NCBI RefSeq assembly: GCF_002865585.1
Contig: NZ_CP025581.1
Coordinates: forward strand, 2,232,001-2,296,000
Reading direction: 5' to 3'
Length of the DNA stretch: 64,000 nucleotides
From: Nocardioides houyundeii
Lineage (GTDB): Bacteria; Actinomycetota; Actinomycetes; Propionibacteriales; Nocardioidaceae
The translations under genes and the position numbers were made by a program. The notes under the pieces are model-generated. The model made no database searches. It worked only from the letters and a program-made list of their open reading frames with translations, and was not told where the DNA came from. How positions within the stretch are numbered: the first letter of the stretch is position 1; the number at the start of each line of letters is the position of its first letter. Positions 18,391-27,526 of this stretch are shown in pieces.

Positions 18391-18528
18391 TCACCCCTCC
18401 ACAACCTCAGACCGTGTCGTCGCAGGGGCTGATGCACGTTCAGGTGACAGGTTGGGTGCGACACAGCAGCGGCGACCCAGCTCCGACTGACTGACTCCTG
18501 CCACCCGCCGCGCCGCGCGAATGTCCAT
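18391..18528 (-). pseudogene. XRE-type helix-turn-helix regulator, N-terminal fragment
   Basis: From ATG 18528 a 45-codon frame reads 'MDIRAARRVAGVSQSELGRR' and 'CCVAPNLSP', matching the first two helices of XRE/Cro-type DNA-binding domains (…AaGvSQseLArraGVaqpnLS). It then degenerates and stops 58 bases from the IS481 transposase start, so the rest was probably lost on insertion. Possibly once the regulator of the R-M pair or of the adjacent helicase genes. Confidence 0.45.
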
Positions 18529-18621
18529 GGCGTCAGAATCGTTCGGGAGTATTGATCGCGATACAGGCATCCCTTCCGCGTTTCGCACAACTGTCGCAAG
18601 CTCCGCCCCTAAGGTGGTCGC

Positions 18622-18948
18622 GTGGTTGATGAGGCAGTGCGCACGGCGTTGCGAAGGCTCGTGGACGAGCGTGACTGGGCGCAGTTTCACACGCCGGCCA
18701 GCCTCGCGAGGTCGGTCGTGATCGAGGCCGGCGAGTTGCTCGAGTGTTTCCAGTGGTCGGACCAGGGTGATCCCGACGCTGTCCGCGATGAGCTCGCTGA
18801 CGTGTTGACCTACTGCTTGCTATTGGCCGACAAGCTTGAGCTCGACCCAGACGCGATCGTCCTGTCCAAGCTGGAATCGACGCAGCGCAAGTATCCGATC
18901 GATAAGGCGCGTGGGCGGAGCACGAAGTATGACCGACTTCCGGATTGA
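18622..18948 (+). CDS. MazG-like nucleotide pyrophosphohydrolase
   Basis: 108 residues from GTG 18622. The all-alpha NTP-PPase signature is clear: 'VVIEAGELLECFQWSDQ' supplies the E-x-x-E pair and 'VRDELADVLTYCLLLADKL' the E-x-x-D pair that bind Mg2+; the C-terminus 'KYPIDKARGRSTKYDRL' is typical of the short MazG/dCTPase-like subgroup. It would hydrolyse nucleoside triphosphates to monophosphates and PPi. It overlaps the next gene by 20 bases, so the two products are likely made together. First gene of the nucleic-acid-enzyme run to 26611. Confidence 0.88.
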   Translation: MVDEAVRTALRRLVDERDWAQFHTPASLARSVVIEAGELLECFQWSDQGDPDAVRDELADVLTYCLLLADKLELDPDAIVLSKLESTQRKYPIDKARGRSTKYDRLPD

Positions 18949-20632
18949 ACGACTTCGGTTCGATCACGGTGCCGTCGCGGCCTGGGGGCGGGCCACCGAT
19001 CGGCATCGCGACTGGCCTGTCGTCTACACGCTGAACAACGACAGGGAGGTGTACGTCGGCGAGTCTCTCGATGGGGGCGGCCGCCTTCGCCAACATCTGG
19101 ATCAGGGCAAGAAGGCGCAGTTGGTCGAGGCCAGGGTGATCATCGACGAGACCTTCAACAAGTCGGCGTGCCTTGATCTTGAGTCGTACCTGATCCAGCT
19201 GTTCCACGGCGACGGCCGACAGGTGCTGAATGGCAACGCTGGGGTCGTGGACGGGAGCTACTTCGAACGGGAGCGCTACCGAGGGAAGTTCCGCGAGATC
19301 TTCGAACGGCTGCGGGCAGACGGCCTGTTCGAGGCGACCATTGAGGAGATCGAGAACTCAGATCTCTTCAAGCTCTCCCCGTTCAAGTCGCTAACCGAGC
19401 AGCAAGGCGACGCAGTCGTCTCGATCGTCCAGGGCCTCCTGGCTGACCTCCGAGGGGAACCGGGCACTGGAACGGTGATCGAGGGAGGTCCCGGGACCGG
19501 GAAGACCGTGGTCGCAATCTTCCTGGTGAAGATGCTGCGAGACATCGGACAGTGGGACGGCGAGCCGTTCGAGTCGGAGACCTACCTCTCAGGATTGTTC
19601 ACTCCGGACAATGCCGCGACCCTGAAAGGGCTACAGATCGGCCTGGTCGTCCCGCAGCAATCGCTTCGGAAGTCCATCCAGGCGGTGTTCGCGAGAACTC
19701 CAGGATTGACTGCGCAGATGGTGCTGTCTCCGTTCGACGTCGGGAAGAGTCCCCACACCTGGGACCTCCTGGTGGTCGACGAGAGCCACCGCCTCAACCA
19801 GAGGGCAAACCAGACCTCAGCGCAGAAGAATCGAGAGTTCGCGGAGATCAACGCCAAACTTTTCGGAAGTGACGACCCGAGGTACACCCAACTCGACTGG
19901 GTCACGCAACAGAGCCACCAGCAGGTGCTCCTGGTAGACGCGCGGCAACGCGTCCGTCCGGCCGATCTCGATGCCTCGTTGCTCGCCGAGCTGTGCACGG
20001 CGTCGCTGGCTCAGGGACGCCTGCATCGACTCACCGCGCAGATGCGTGTCCGAGCAGGCGAGGACTACGTCGAGCACGTCCGCCGGGTACTGAGCTCGAC
20101 TCCGCCTACGCAGACCATCGACTTCGGCGAGTACGACTTCCGCTTCTTTGAAGATGTCGGGCAGATGGTCGACGCCATCAAGACCCGTGACGCGGAGCAA
20201 GGGCTTGCCCGCCTCCTGGCCGGTTACGCGTGGTCCTGGGAGAGCAAGAAAGACAAGCTGCGAGCCGACATCGTCTTCCCCGGAATCGAGCTCCAGTGGA
20301 ACAGCCGAGTCGTGGACTGGGTCGACTCCCCCAAGTCCATCGACGAGGTCGGATCGATCCACACAATCCAGGGGTACGACCTCAACTACGCGGGAGTGAT
20401 CATCGGTCGGGACCTCACCTACGACCCGGCCACCCGCAGCCTGAAGTTCAACCGCGAGAGCTACTACGACAAGAAGGGCAGGCAGAACAACCCAGGACAG
20501 AAGCTGAGCGATGGTGACCTGCTTGAGTACGTTCAGAACATCTACAGCGTGCTGCTGACTCGTGGCATCCGCGGCACCTACGTCTACGTGGTCGACCCGC
20601 ACTTGCGCGAGTACATGCGCCCGTTCTTCTAG
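18929..20632 (+). CDS. GIY-YIG nuclease fused to DUF2075 SF1-type helicase
   Basis: 567 residues from ATG 18929. Residues 30-103 form a GIY-YIG domain: 'PVVYTLNNDREVYVGES' (Tyr33, Tyr42), Arg53 and the catalytic Glu85 in 'LDLESYLIQLF'. Then DUF2075: Walker A 'EGGPGTGKTVVAIFL' (about 185), Walker B 'LLVVDESHRLNQ' (about 284), 'LTAQMRVRAGEDYVEHV', 'SIHTIQGYDLNYAGVIIGRD' and 'LLTRGIRGTYVYVVD' as motifs IV-VI. It should cleave and translocate on nucleic acid with ATP. The nuclease-helicase architecture and MazG coupling suggest anti-phage defence or repair. Confidence 0.88.
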   Translation: MTDFRIERLRFDHGAVAAWGRATDRHRDWPVVYTLNNDREVYVGESLDGGGRLRQHLDQGKKAQLVEARVIIDETFNKSACLDLESYLIQLFHGDGRQVLNGNAGVVDGSYFERERYRGKFREIFERLRADGLFEATIEEIENSDLFKLSPFKSLTEQQGDAVVSIVQGLLADLRGEPGTGTVIEGGPGTGKTVVAIFLVKMLRDIGQWDGEPFESETYLSGLFTPDNAATLKGLQIGLVVPQQSLRKSIQAVFARTPGLTAQMVLSPFDVGKSPHTWDLLVVDESHRLNQRANQTSAQKNREFAEINAKLFGSDDPRYTQLDWVTQQSHQQVLLVDARQRVRPADLDASLLAELCTASLAQGRLHRLTAQMRVRAGEDYVEHVRRVLSSTPPTQTIDFGEYDFRFFEDVGQMVDAIKTRDAEQGLARLLAGYAWSWESKKDKLRADIVFPGIELQWNSRVVDWVDSPKSIDEVGSIHTIQGYDLNYAGVIIGRDLTYDPATRSLKFNRESYYDKKGRQNNPGQKLSDGDLLEYVQNIYSVLLTRGIRGTYVYVVDPHLREYMRPFF

Positions 20633-20729
20633 GTCCCGGAGATCCGGCTGTTCTGCTGGACGGACGCCGGAAACCTTCTAAGCTCGCCGCGACTCGCGCA
20701 CGAGCATCACTGGACTTGGGAGGCGGCGG

Positions 20730-23700
20730 ATGGCTCACGACCCGCTTCAGCACGGATTGCGCGATGAGCTCGTGACGAGCGAGCTCGCCGACCTCCTGGC
20801 GACCCTCGATCCGGAACGGGTGATCGGCGATCCGCTCCGAGCGAGTGAGGCCGTGGAGCGGTTGGGCAAGCACCTGCTGCGAGTGGCGCGCAGGCTGCGC
20901 AATCCGAACGACGCGGCAGCAGTCGAGGCCAGCGCGGCTGTCGTGAACTCCGCGATCGAGGCACTCGGCATCGACTTCGTCGGAGATCGAGTCAGCCTGC
21001 CACCACGACTGCTGAAGGGAGTGCGAACCGTCGGTGGCCTGGCGGGCGGCCCGCTGCCGGCCCACCCCACGATTCCTCTAACGTCCAGCGAGCTGCTCGT
21101 CAACGGCACGGGCGAGCCGGCATTTGGCAAGGTGTTGAAGGAGGAGATCCGCTGCGCCGACGAAGTCGACCTGATCTGTGCTTTCGTCGGGTACACCGGC
21201 TTCCAACCCCTCAAGGAGGAGTTCCGCAAGCTGCTCGAGCGTGGAGGTCGAGTCCGCGTCATCACCTCGACCTACCTCGGATCTACCAGCGCCAAGGCGC
21301 TGGATGAGCTCGTCCAGCTCGGCGCCGAGGTCCGAGTCAACTACCAGGGCCAAGCAACGAAGCTCCACGCGAAGGCGTGGCTGTTCCGCCGGCCAGGCGA
21401 GCTCGATACTGCGTGCGTGGGTTCTTCGAACCTCTCGGATGCCGCGCTTTACTCGGGCCTCGAGTGGAACGTCCGACTGGCTCGGGCTGACGCACCTGGC
21501 GTCTTCGGTCGAATCCAACAGACCTTCGACAGCTACTGGCACACCCCCGTCTACGAGCGATACACGACCGCCGACCGCGGGCGACTCGATGCAGCGCTTC
21601 TTGCGGGCAAGGGTTATGCCACTCAGGCGCACAGCAGAACTTCCCAGCGGACGATCGATCAGCTCCAGCGTCAGCTGACCGACGCCTACTCCGAACTAGT
21701 CCTGCAGCCGAAGCCCCACCAACGTTTGGTGCTCGATACCTTGAATCTCCGTCGCAAATCATTCGACGAGCACCGGCACCTCGTTGTTGCCGCTACAGGG
21801 ACTGGCAAGACGGTCATTGCCGCACTGGACTATGCCCGACTGTGCTTGCCGGGGGCGGCGCGCCCGCGCCTTCTCTTCGTGGCTCACCGCGAGCAGATCC
21901 TCGAGCAAGCACGAAGCACATTCCGCACGGCACTGAAGGATCCGGGGTTCGGCGAGATGCTCGCCGGCGGCGGAGGGCTGCCCCACGACCCACATGTCTT
22001 CGCGATGGTTCAGACCTTGCACAACCGTCTGGCAACTGTGCCGCCGGATGCCTACGACGTCATCTACATCGACGAAGCCCATCACGGCTCCGCCGATTCC
22101 TGGCGCGGGGTCATCGAGCACTTCTCACCGCGGGAGATCGTTGGCCTCACGGCCACCCCCGAGCGGACCGACGGGATCAGCGTCGCTGACTTGTTCGGCG
22201 GCCAGTACACGACGGAGTTGCGGTTGTGGGAGGCCGTCGACGATCAATTGCTGGCGCCCTTCAGCTACGTCGGAGTCGACGATGGCACCGATCTTCGGCA
22301 GCTCAATTGGCGGCGAGGTGACTACGCGATCGGCGAGCTCGAAGCGCTGTACACGGGTGATCACGAGCGGGTAAAGCTCGTCGTTCAGGCCCTTGAGCGC
22401 TGGGTCGACGATCCGCGAACCATGCGCGCTTTGGGGTTCTGCGTGTCCATCAGTCACGCGCGGTTCATGGCCGAACAGTTCGTGCAGCTCGGCATCAACG
22501 CCGAGTACCTCGACGGCACCCACGACCAGGCGTACCGCGACGTGGTGCTGAACAAGTTGAAGTCGGGCGAGCTGCAGGTCGTCTTCAGCGTCGACGTACT
22601 CGGCGAGGGCATCGACCTGCCGGACGTCGACACATTGCTCCTGCTGCGACCGACCCAGAGTCCGGTGCTGTTTGCCCAGCAACTTGGTCGCGGGCTGCGT
22701 CATGCACCGGGCAAACAAGGCTGCCTGGTGTTGGACTTCATCGGCCAGCATCGAGTCGAATACCGCTACGAGACTCGCTATCAGGCACTGATCAACCCGG
22801 CTCGCGGCAGCCTGAGGAAACAGGCAGAGAGTGAGTTCCCCTTCCTGCCGGCCGGTTGCGCCATCAATCTCGAACGTGTCGCGCGAGAGCGCGTCCTCGA
22901 GCGCCTCAAGGCGCTGGCACCCAAGTCAGGGTTCGTCGGACTCAAGCACGATCTCCGAGCAACGAGTGCGTCGTCACTCAGGGACTTCCTGCGTGACACA
23001 GAGCGCAGTGTCGAGCAGTTCTACGCGGCAGATGCCCGCAAGATGTCGTGGACGCGACTCCAACGAGCTGTCGGTGTCGCTGCCCAGAGAGATGAGCCGA
23101 ACGACTCTGCGACGAAGGAGGCCGAGGCAGCCCTCCTCAAGCGTGTTGGGTTTGTGCAACATGCGACGGACCGGCTGCGGGCGAGCACCTGGTCCAGGTG
23201 GCTCGCAGCCGACGATGCCCCTCGTGCCGACGACGCGTCGCTGACCGAGAGCCGGCTTGCGATGCAGCTCATGCACCTGCTCGGGATGAAGCCGTCGACG
23301 CTGCAAGAAGGCTTCGACCAGTTGTGGCGTCACCCTGCCGTCCTCGCCGAGCTCGCCGAGCTGGTGCCGCTCATCCACGCGCAGCGCGACGCGGACGTGA
23401 CGCCACTTCCTGGTCTCGATGATGTCCCGCTGATGGCTCACGCGCGCTACACACGGGCCGAGGTCTTCGCCGCGATGGGGATCAGTGCGATCAACAAGCC
23501 CAAGGAACACCGGGAAGGCGTCTACTTCGTACCGCAGAGCCGCACCCAACTGATGTTCGTGACGCTCAACAAGGATGAGGCGAAGTTTGCCTCGAACATC
23601 CAGTACAAGGATCACGCGGTCTCGGCCGACTTGTTCCACTGGGAGTCGCCGAACAACTGGAGACAGAACACCAACGCAATGCTGCGCTGCGTCGGGCGTG

Positions 23701-23900
23701 GCCCCGACGCCTCTCAGCACCGGCTGCTCTTCGTTCGTGAGAGAAGCAGCGGAGGCATCGAAGGCACGTTCCGGTGTTTTGGCCAGGTCGACCTCTATGG
23801 AGACCTCGAAGGAGATCGACCAGTCGCCCTCACGTGGCGTCTGCGCCAGCCGCTCCCAGAACTCATTTTCGAGTCCACCAGTCTCATAGCTACCGGCTGA
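20730..23900 (+). CDS. PLD-type nuclease + SF2 DEAH helicase + DUF3427 protein
   Basis: 1056 residues; GGGAGG is six bases before ATG 20730. A single phospholipase D/HKD motif 'KLHAKAWLF' with 'CVGSSNLSDAAL' lies near 211-235. The SF2 core has 'ATGTGKTVIAAL' (about 354), 'IYIDEAHHGSADSW' (about 448), 'GLTATPERTDG', 'FSVDVLGEGIDLPDVD' and 'QQLGRGLRHAPGK' (about 650). The C-terminal DUF3427 includes 'REGVYFVPQSRTQLMFVTLN' and 'FHWESPNNWRQNTN', possibly a modified-base or DNA-end recognition module. Such fusions are scattered in bacterial accessory DNA and are considered restriction-like. It is 97 bp downstream of the GIY-YIG helicase. Confidence 0.9.
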   Translation: MAHDPLQHGLRDELVTSELADLLATLDPERVIGDPLRASEAVERLGKHLLRVARRLRNPNDAAAVEASAAVVNSAIEALGIDFVGDRVSLPPRLLKGVRTVGGLAGGPLPAHPTIPLTSSELLVNGTGEPAFGKVLKEEIRCADEVDLICAFVGYTGFQPLKEEFRKLLERGGRVRVITSTYLGSTSAKALDELVQLGAEVRVNYQGQATKLHAKAWLFRRPGELDTACVGSSNLSDAALYSGLEWNVRLARADAPGVFGRIQQTFDSYWHTPVYERYTTADRGRLDAALLAGKGYATQAHSRTSQRTIDQLQRQLTDAYSELVLQPKPHQRLVLDTLNLRRKSFDEHRHLVVAATGTGKTVIAALDYARLCLPGAARPRLLFVAHREQILEQARSTFRTALKDPGFGEMLAGGGGLPHDPHVFAMVQTLHNRLATVPPDAYDVIYIDEAHHGSADSWRGVIEHFSPREIVGLTATPERTDGISVADLFGGQYTTELRLWEAVDDQLLAPFSYVGVDDGTDLRQLNWRRGDYAIGELEALYTGDHERVKLVVQALERWVDDPRTMRALGFCVSISHARFMAEQFVQLGINAEYLDGTHDQAYRDVVLNKLKSGELQVVFSVDVLGEGIDLPDVDTLLLLRPTQSPVLFAQQLGRGLRHAPGKQGCLVLDFIGQHRVEYRYETRYQALINPARGSLRKQAESEFPFLPAGCAINLERVARERVLERLKALAPKSGFVGLKHDLRATSASSLRDFLRDTERSVEQFYAADARKMSWTRLQRAVGVAAQRDEPNDSATKEAEAALLKRVGFVQHATDRLRASTWSRWLAADDAPRADDASLTESRLAMQLMHLLGMKPSTLQEGFDQLWRHPAVLAELAELVPLIHAQRDADVTPLPGLDDVPLMAHARYTRAEVFAAMGISAINKPKEHREGVYFVPQSRTQLMFVTLNKDEAKFASNIQYKDHAVSADLFHWESPNNWRQNTNAMLRCVGRGPDASQHRLLFVRERSSGGIEGTFRCFGQVDLYGDLEGDRPVALTWRLRQPLPELIFESTSLIATG

Positions 23901-24094
23901 CGAGGCGCCGATCGACCCGAACTCCTGCGAGTCATCGCATAGTCGTCGACGATGTACGCATGAACCGGCGCCAGGCACTCGAGCGCTCGTTACGCGCACG
24001 CGAAATCGCTGGTGACGGGCGATCGGACTCAGGCGCCAGAGCCAAAGCGCGACAACCGACCCCAGCCCCTAGTCACTTCTAGGGCGACGCCGCG

Positions 24095-26611
24095 ATGTTC
24101 TCCACGGTTTGGTTCACCGGTCTCGCTGCCTTGGCCGCAGTCTGCTTGATCATCGCGATCCGCCGCTCCCAGACATCGAAGCTTGCCCAGCTCGTGGCCT
24201 TGGCTGAGGTCGAGGGTGCGCCGTGTCGGACGTGGCGTGAGCGAGTCGAAGCGGAGATTCGTCGCTCGGTCGACGACGGTCATTGGATATCGCGAGACAC
24301 GGTGGGCGACTGGCTGATCTCCCGCCCGAAGTCACTCAGCGCGCTTCGAATGTTGAGTATCAGGGGTGACGCTGGGTCCGAGGCACGCGAGCTCCTCGCC
24401 TTTTTGGAACAGGACTTGGCCGCGGTGGCAGCGGCGACGAATCGACGGGTCCTAGCACGGGAGATGGTCACTCGTCGGCAGTTCCTCGGCACCATCGAGC
24501 GACAGGCGTTGACGGCCGAGCAGTCGGAAGCTGTGATCACGTTCGACAACCGCGTACAGGTCGTCGCCGCCGCCGGTTCCGGCAAGACGTCCATCATGGT
24601 GGCACGCGCAGCCTACGCAGTCCTACGCGGCATTGTGCCGCCGGACCGCATCCTGCTCCTGGCCTTCAACAAGGCTGCTGCCGAGGAGTTGCGGCAGCGC
24701 GTTGAGGAGCGATTGACGGCCGCGGGCATCGACGCAGCTGGGATCACGGCAACGACGTTCCATGCCTTTGGCGGCAACGTCATCGGTCGCGCGACCGGAC
24801 GCAAGAAGCGTCCCGCCGAATGGTTAGACAGTGGCAAGGACGTCGCGATGGTCGGCAGGATCGTCGACGAGCTCAGAGACAGCTCCTTCGACTTCCGGTT
24901 TAAGTGGGATCTCTACCGGTTGTTGTTCGCCCGCATGGCAGACGACCCGGGTGGCGGCGATCCTGACGGCTACGACTACGACACCAAGCAGACGGGCTTC
25001 CAAACGTTCCAGGCCACGACAGTCAAGAGCCAGGGTGAGCGGCTCGTCGCCGACTTCTTATTCCTCAACGGCGTGACATTCGAGTACGAGCGGCCCTACG
25101 CCCACGACGTCGCGGACGCGACGCACTCGCAGTACAGACCCGATTTCTACTATCCCGACGTCGACGTCTGGCACGAGCACTGGGCTCTCGACGGCCAAGG
25201 CAAGCCCCCGGAGTCCTTCCGTGGGTACGCGGAGAGCATGGCGTGGAAGAAGTCGTTGCACCATCGACTCGGCACAACGCTCATCGAGACCACCTGGGCT
25301 GACATCCTCGATGGCAGGGGGTTTCATCCCTTCGCCAACGACCTCAAGGCCCACGGCATCACGCTCGACTGGAACCCGGACCGCCCGATTCCCGGCGAGC
25401 AGCCCATCCGTCACGAGGACCTCGCAAGACTGATGCGCTCGTTCATGACGCACGTGAAATCGAACTCACTCACCGCCCACGACCTTGAGTCGCGCCTAAA
25501 GGCAGCGAAGGGTCGCGTGCAGCGCTACCGCGCGCGGGTCTTCCTCGACCTCTACCGGGCGATCGCCGAGCAGTGGGAACAGCGGCTGCGGACCGACGAC
25601 TCAATCGACTTCGAGGACATGCTTGTCCAGGCGGCCGATCTGCTCGAATCCGGCTCAATCGACATGGGCTATGACCTCGTGCTGGTCGACGAGTTCCAGG
25701 ACGCGAGCCATGCCCGGGCCCGACTCACCCGGGCACTCGTGACGAAGCCGCACCGCTATCTCCTCGCGGTCGGCGACGACTGGCAGTCGATCAACCGATT
25801 CGCAGGCGCCGACCTGTCCGTGATGACGTCGTTCAACGACTGGTTCGGCGAGGGACCGACCCTGCGTCTGCAGAAGACGTTCCGCTCCCCCCAGTCGATC
25901 TGCGACACGGCCGCCGGGTTCGTGTCGAAGAACCCCCGCCAGCTCGCCAAGCAGGTGCAGTCCGTCCAGCCTGCCTATGGCCCAGCCGCCTGCCTGGTGC
26001 GGGTCGCGAGCCGGGACGAGGTCGGCGCGGCCCTGGCCTCCGTCCTGAGTGAACTGGCGGAGGGGGTCGACTCCGGTGAGATCTCGGCCGGCCCTTCGGG
26101 GAGGGTCTCGGTCGACGTGCTCGGGCGCTACAACTTCGACCGAGATCTCATGCCGTCGCGGTGTCCGCGGCAGCTCGACGTCACGTTCCGGACCGTGCAT
26201 TCGTCCAAGGGCCTTGAAGCCGACTACATCGTGCTGCCCAACGTGTCGTCGGGCACCTACGGCTTCCCGAGCGAGGTGGTCGACGACCCGATCATGGCTC
26301 TCGCCATGGCCGAGGCAGACGACTACCCGCACGCAGAGGAGCGGCGTCTCTTCTACGTCGCGCTCACTCGTGCTCGCCGCCAGGTGACGCTCATCGGCGT
26401 CGAGGGGATGGAGTCTCCGTTCGTCGCCGAGCTGCTGGCCGAGAACCGCCTCGAGCTTTCGCCGCTCAGCACGGTCGACGCATCCGAGCCATGTCCGACG
26501 TGCGGCAAGGGCGTGCTCGTCGTACGCCGCCGCCGAAGCGACGGCGTCGAGTTCCTGGGCTGCAGCGCGTTCCCGAGGTGCAAACACACCCGTGCGATCG
26601 CAGCCTGGTAA
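24095..26611 (+). CDS. UvrD-like (helicase IV-type) SF1A helicase with nuclease-like insert and zinc finger
   Basis: 838 residues. Residues 5-22 are hydrophobic and could anchor it in the membrane. Walker A 'VVAAAGSGKT' (155-165), 'LLLAFNKAAAEELRQR', 'LVLVDEFQDASHARA' (about 530), 'LAVGDDWQSINRFAGAD', 'RTVHSSKGLEADYIVLPN' and 'FYVALTRARRQV' are UvrD motifs. Between motifs Ia and II an insert 'YERPYAHDVADATHSQYRPDFYY'-like strand pair (Y-R-P-D-F, then H-E-H, then the 'MAWKKSLHH' lysine) looks like a PD-(D/E)XK nuclease, as in HelD-type proteins. The C-terminus 'EPCPTCGKGVLVVRRR' / 'FLGCSAFPRCKHTR' is a topoisomerase-type zinc ribbon. Last gene of the run, 194 bp after the DUF3427 gene. Confidence 0.88.
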   Translation: MFSTVWFTGLAALAAVCLIIAIRRSQTSKLAQLVALAEVEGAPCRTWRERVEAEIRRSVDDGHWISRDTVGDWLISRPKSLSALRMLSIRGDAGSEARELLAFLEQDLAAVAAATNRRVLAREMVTRRQFLGTIERQALTAEQSEAVITFDNRVQVVAAAGSGKTSIMVARAAYAVLRGIVPPDRILLLAFNKAAAEELRQRVEERLTAAGIDAAGITATTFHAFGGNVIGRATGRKKRPAEWLDSGKDVAMVGRIVDELRDSSFDFRFKWDLYRLLFARMADDPGGGDPDGYDYDTKQTGFQTFQATTVKSQGERLVADFLFLNGVTFEYERPYAHDVADATHSQYRPDFYYPDVDVWHEHWALDGQGKPPESFRGYAESMAWKKSLHHRLGTTLIETTWADILDGRGFHPFANDLKAHGITLDWNPDRPIPGEQPIRHEDLARLMRSFMTHVKSNSLTAHDLESRLKAAKGRVQRYRARVFLDLYRAIAEQWEQRLRTDDSIDFEDMLVQAADLLESGSIDMGYDLVLVDEFQDASHARARLTRALVTKPHRYLLAVGDDWQSINRFAGADLSVMTSFNDWFGEGPTLRLQKTFRSPQSICDTAAGFVSKNPRQLAKQVQSVQPAYGPAACLVRVASRDEVGAALASVLSELAEGVDSGEISAGPSGRVSVDVLGRYNFDRDLMPSRCPRQLDVTFRTVHSSKGLEADYIVLPNVSSGTYGFPSEVVDDPIMALAMAEADDYPHAEERRLFYVALTRARRQVTLIGVEGMESPFVAELLAENRLELSPLSTVDASEPCPTCGKGVLVVRRRRSDGVEFLGCSAFPRCKHTRAIAAW

Positions 26612-26812
26612 CCGACGATCCGGTGGTAAAACGCGTACCTAAAGAGAGCTCGAGTCGTCGCTTGCCCGCCAGCCGAAGAGTGCGGTTCAGGTCGGGGCGA
26701 CCGACCCGGTCGGTGACGGCAACGGCCAGAAGGGGGGCATCCCTTGTTCCTCGTATGTTCCTTGCCGGCCAGTCTGCTCCGAGAAAAGTACCTCTGACCT
26801 GCAATAACGGGG

Positions 26813-26884
26813 TGGGCGATACTGGGTTCGAACCAGTGACCTCTTCGGTGTGAACGAAGCGCGCTACCACTGCGCCAATCGCCC
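26813..26884 (-). tRNA. tRNA-Val (CAC)
   Basis: On the minus strand GGGCGAT pairs with ATCGCCC as the acceptor stem, and the anticodon arm CTTCG/CGAAG carries loop TTCACAC, giving anticodon CAC. The T arm contains GGTTCGAACC. The discriminator is A and CCA is not encoded. It differs from tRNA-Val(GAC) at 29165 mainly in the anticodon arm. It closes the accessory region and is a plausible integration target. Confidence 0.95.
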
Positions 26885-26926
26885 CTGCGGTGCGTTGCGA
26901 AACATTAGCGCATGCCCCGGCAGGAC

Positions 26927-27409
26927 TCACATCCCGGGCAGCTCCGGCACCACTCCGGACAGTCCCTGGACCCAGTTCCAGCCGGCGATCGCGAGCTTCG
27001 GCCAGCCGTACAGCACGACGTACGTCGTCACCGCGGCGAAGACCAGCACGACCCCGAAACCCGACGCCACCAGCCGGCGCTGGCGGACCTTGGGGTCCAT
27101 GTTGCGGGCCTTCTCGGCCGCGTTGTGGGCAGCCTCCTTGGCCCGGTCCAGCGCTCGCTCGGCCCAGCTCCACTCGGTGGACAGGATCGCCAGGCCGAGG
27201 ATGATCGCCACGATGCCGGGACCGGGAGCCACCATCATCACCAGGCCGGCCAGGATCACCGCGATCCCGACGACCGTGACGACCACCTTGGTCGCCAGAC
27301 CGGTGACCGGGTTGGCATGCATCCGAGTGTGCAGCCGGCGGAAGAAGTGGGGCTCTGGGCTCGTCTCTTCGGGCCTGGTGGGGGCCTGGGGCAGCGGCTT
27401 CTCCGTCAC
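26927..27409 (-). CDS. PGPGW-family transmembrane protein
   Basis: 160 residues from ATG 27409. Helices at about 40-58 and 60-78 flank 'MVAPGPGIVAIILGLAIL', the signature of the PGPGW/TIGR02611 family (Trp replaced here by Ile), and a third helix lies at 113-135. The segment between them is charged and helical ('RALDRAKEAAHNAAEKARN'). Function is unknown; homologues are common near tRNA or ssg genes in actinobacteria. It is divergent from the SsgA-like gene at 27527. Confidence 0.8.
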   Translation of the reverse strand: MTEKPLPQAPTRPEETSPEPHFFRRLHTRMHANPVTGLATKVVVTVVGIAVILAGLVMMVAPGPGIVAIILGLAILSTEWSWAERALDRAKEAAHNAAEKARNMDPKVRQRRLVASGFGVVLVFAAVTTYVVLYGWPKLAIAGWNWVQGLSGVVPELPGM

Positions 27410-27526
27410 GCCTTGACCCTAACGGGACCCACCTAGGAAACTTCCCCAAAATTAATCTTGACGTTTCCCCGTCACGTGGGGGCCAGAGGTGCGTTACTAC
27501 TCCATAAGAGGGTCTACGGAGGAAAC

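Noticed and set aside
23960..24082. 41-codon frame between DUF3427 and UvrD-like genes
   Set aside because: Short, with no ribosome binding site and no recognisable sequence.
27458..27486. Sigma-70-type promoter for the SsgA-like gene from TTGACG at 27458
   Set aside because: No suitable -10 hexamer lies at 16-18 bp spacing.
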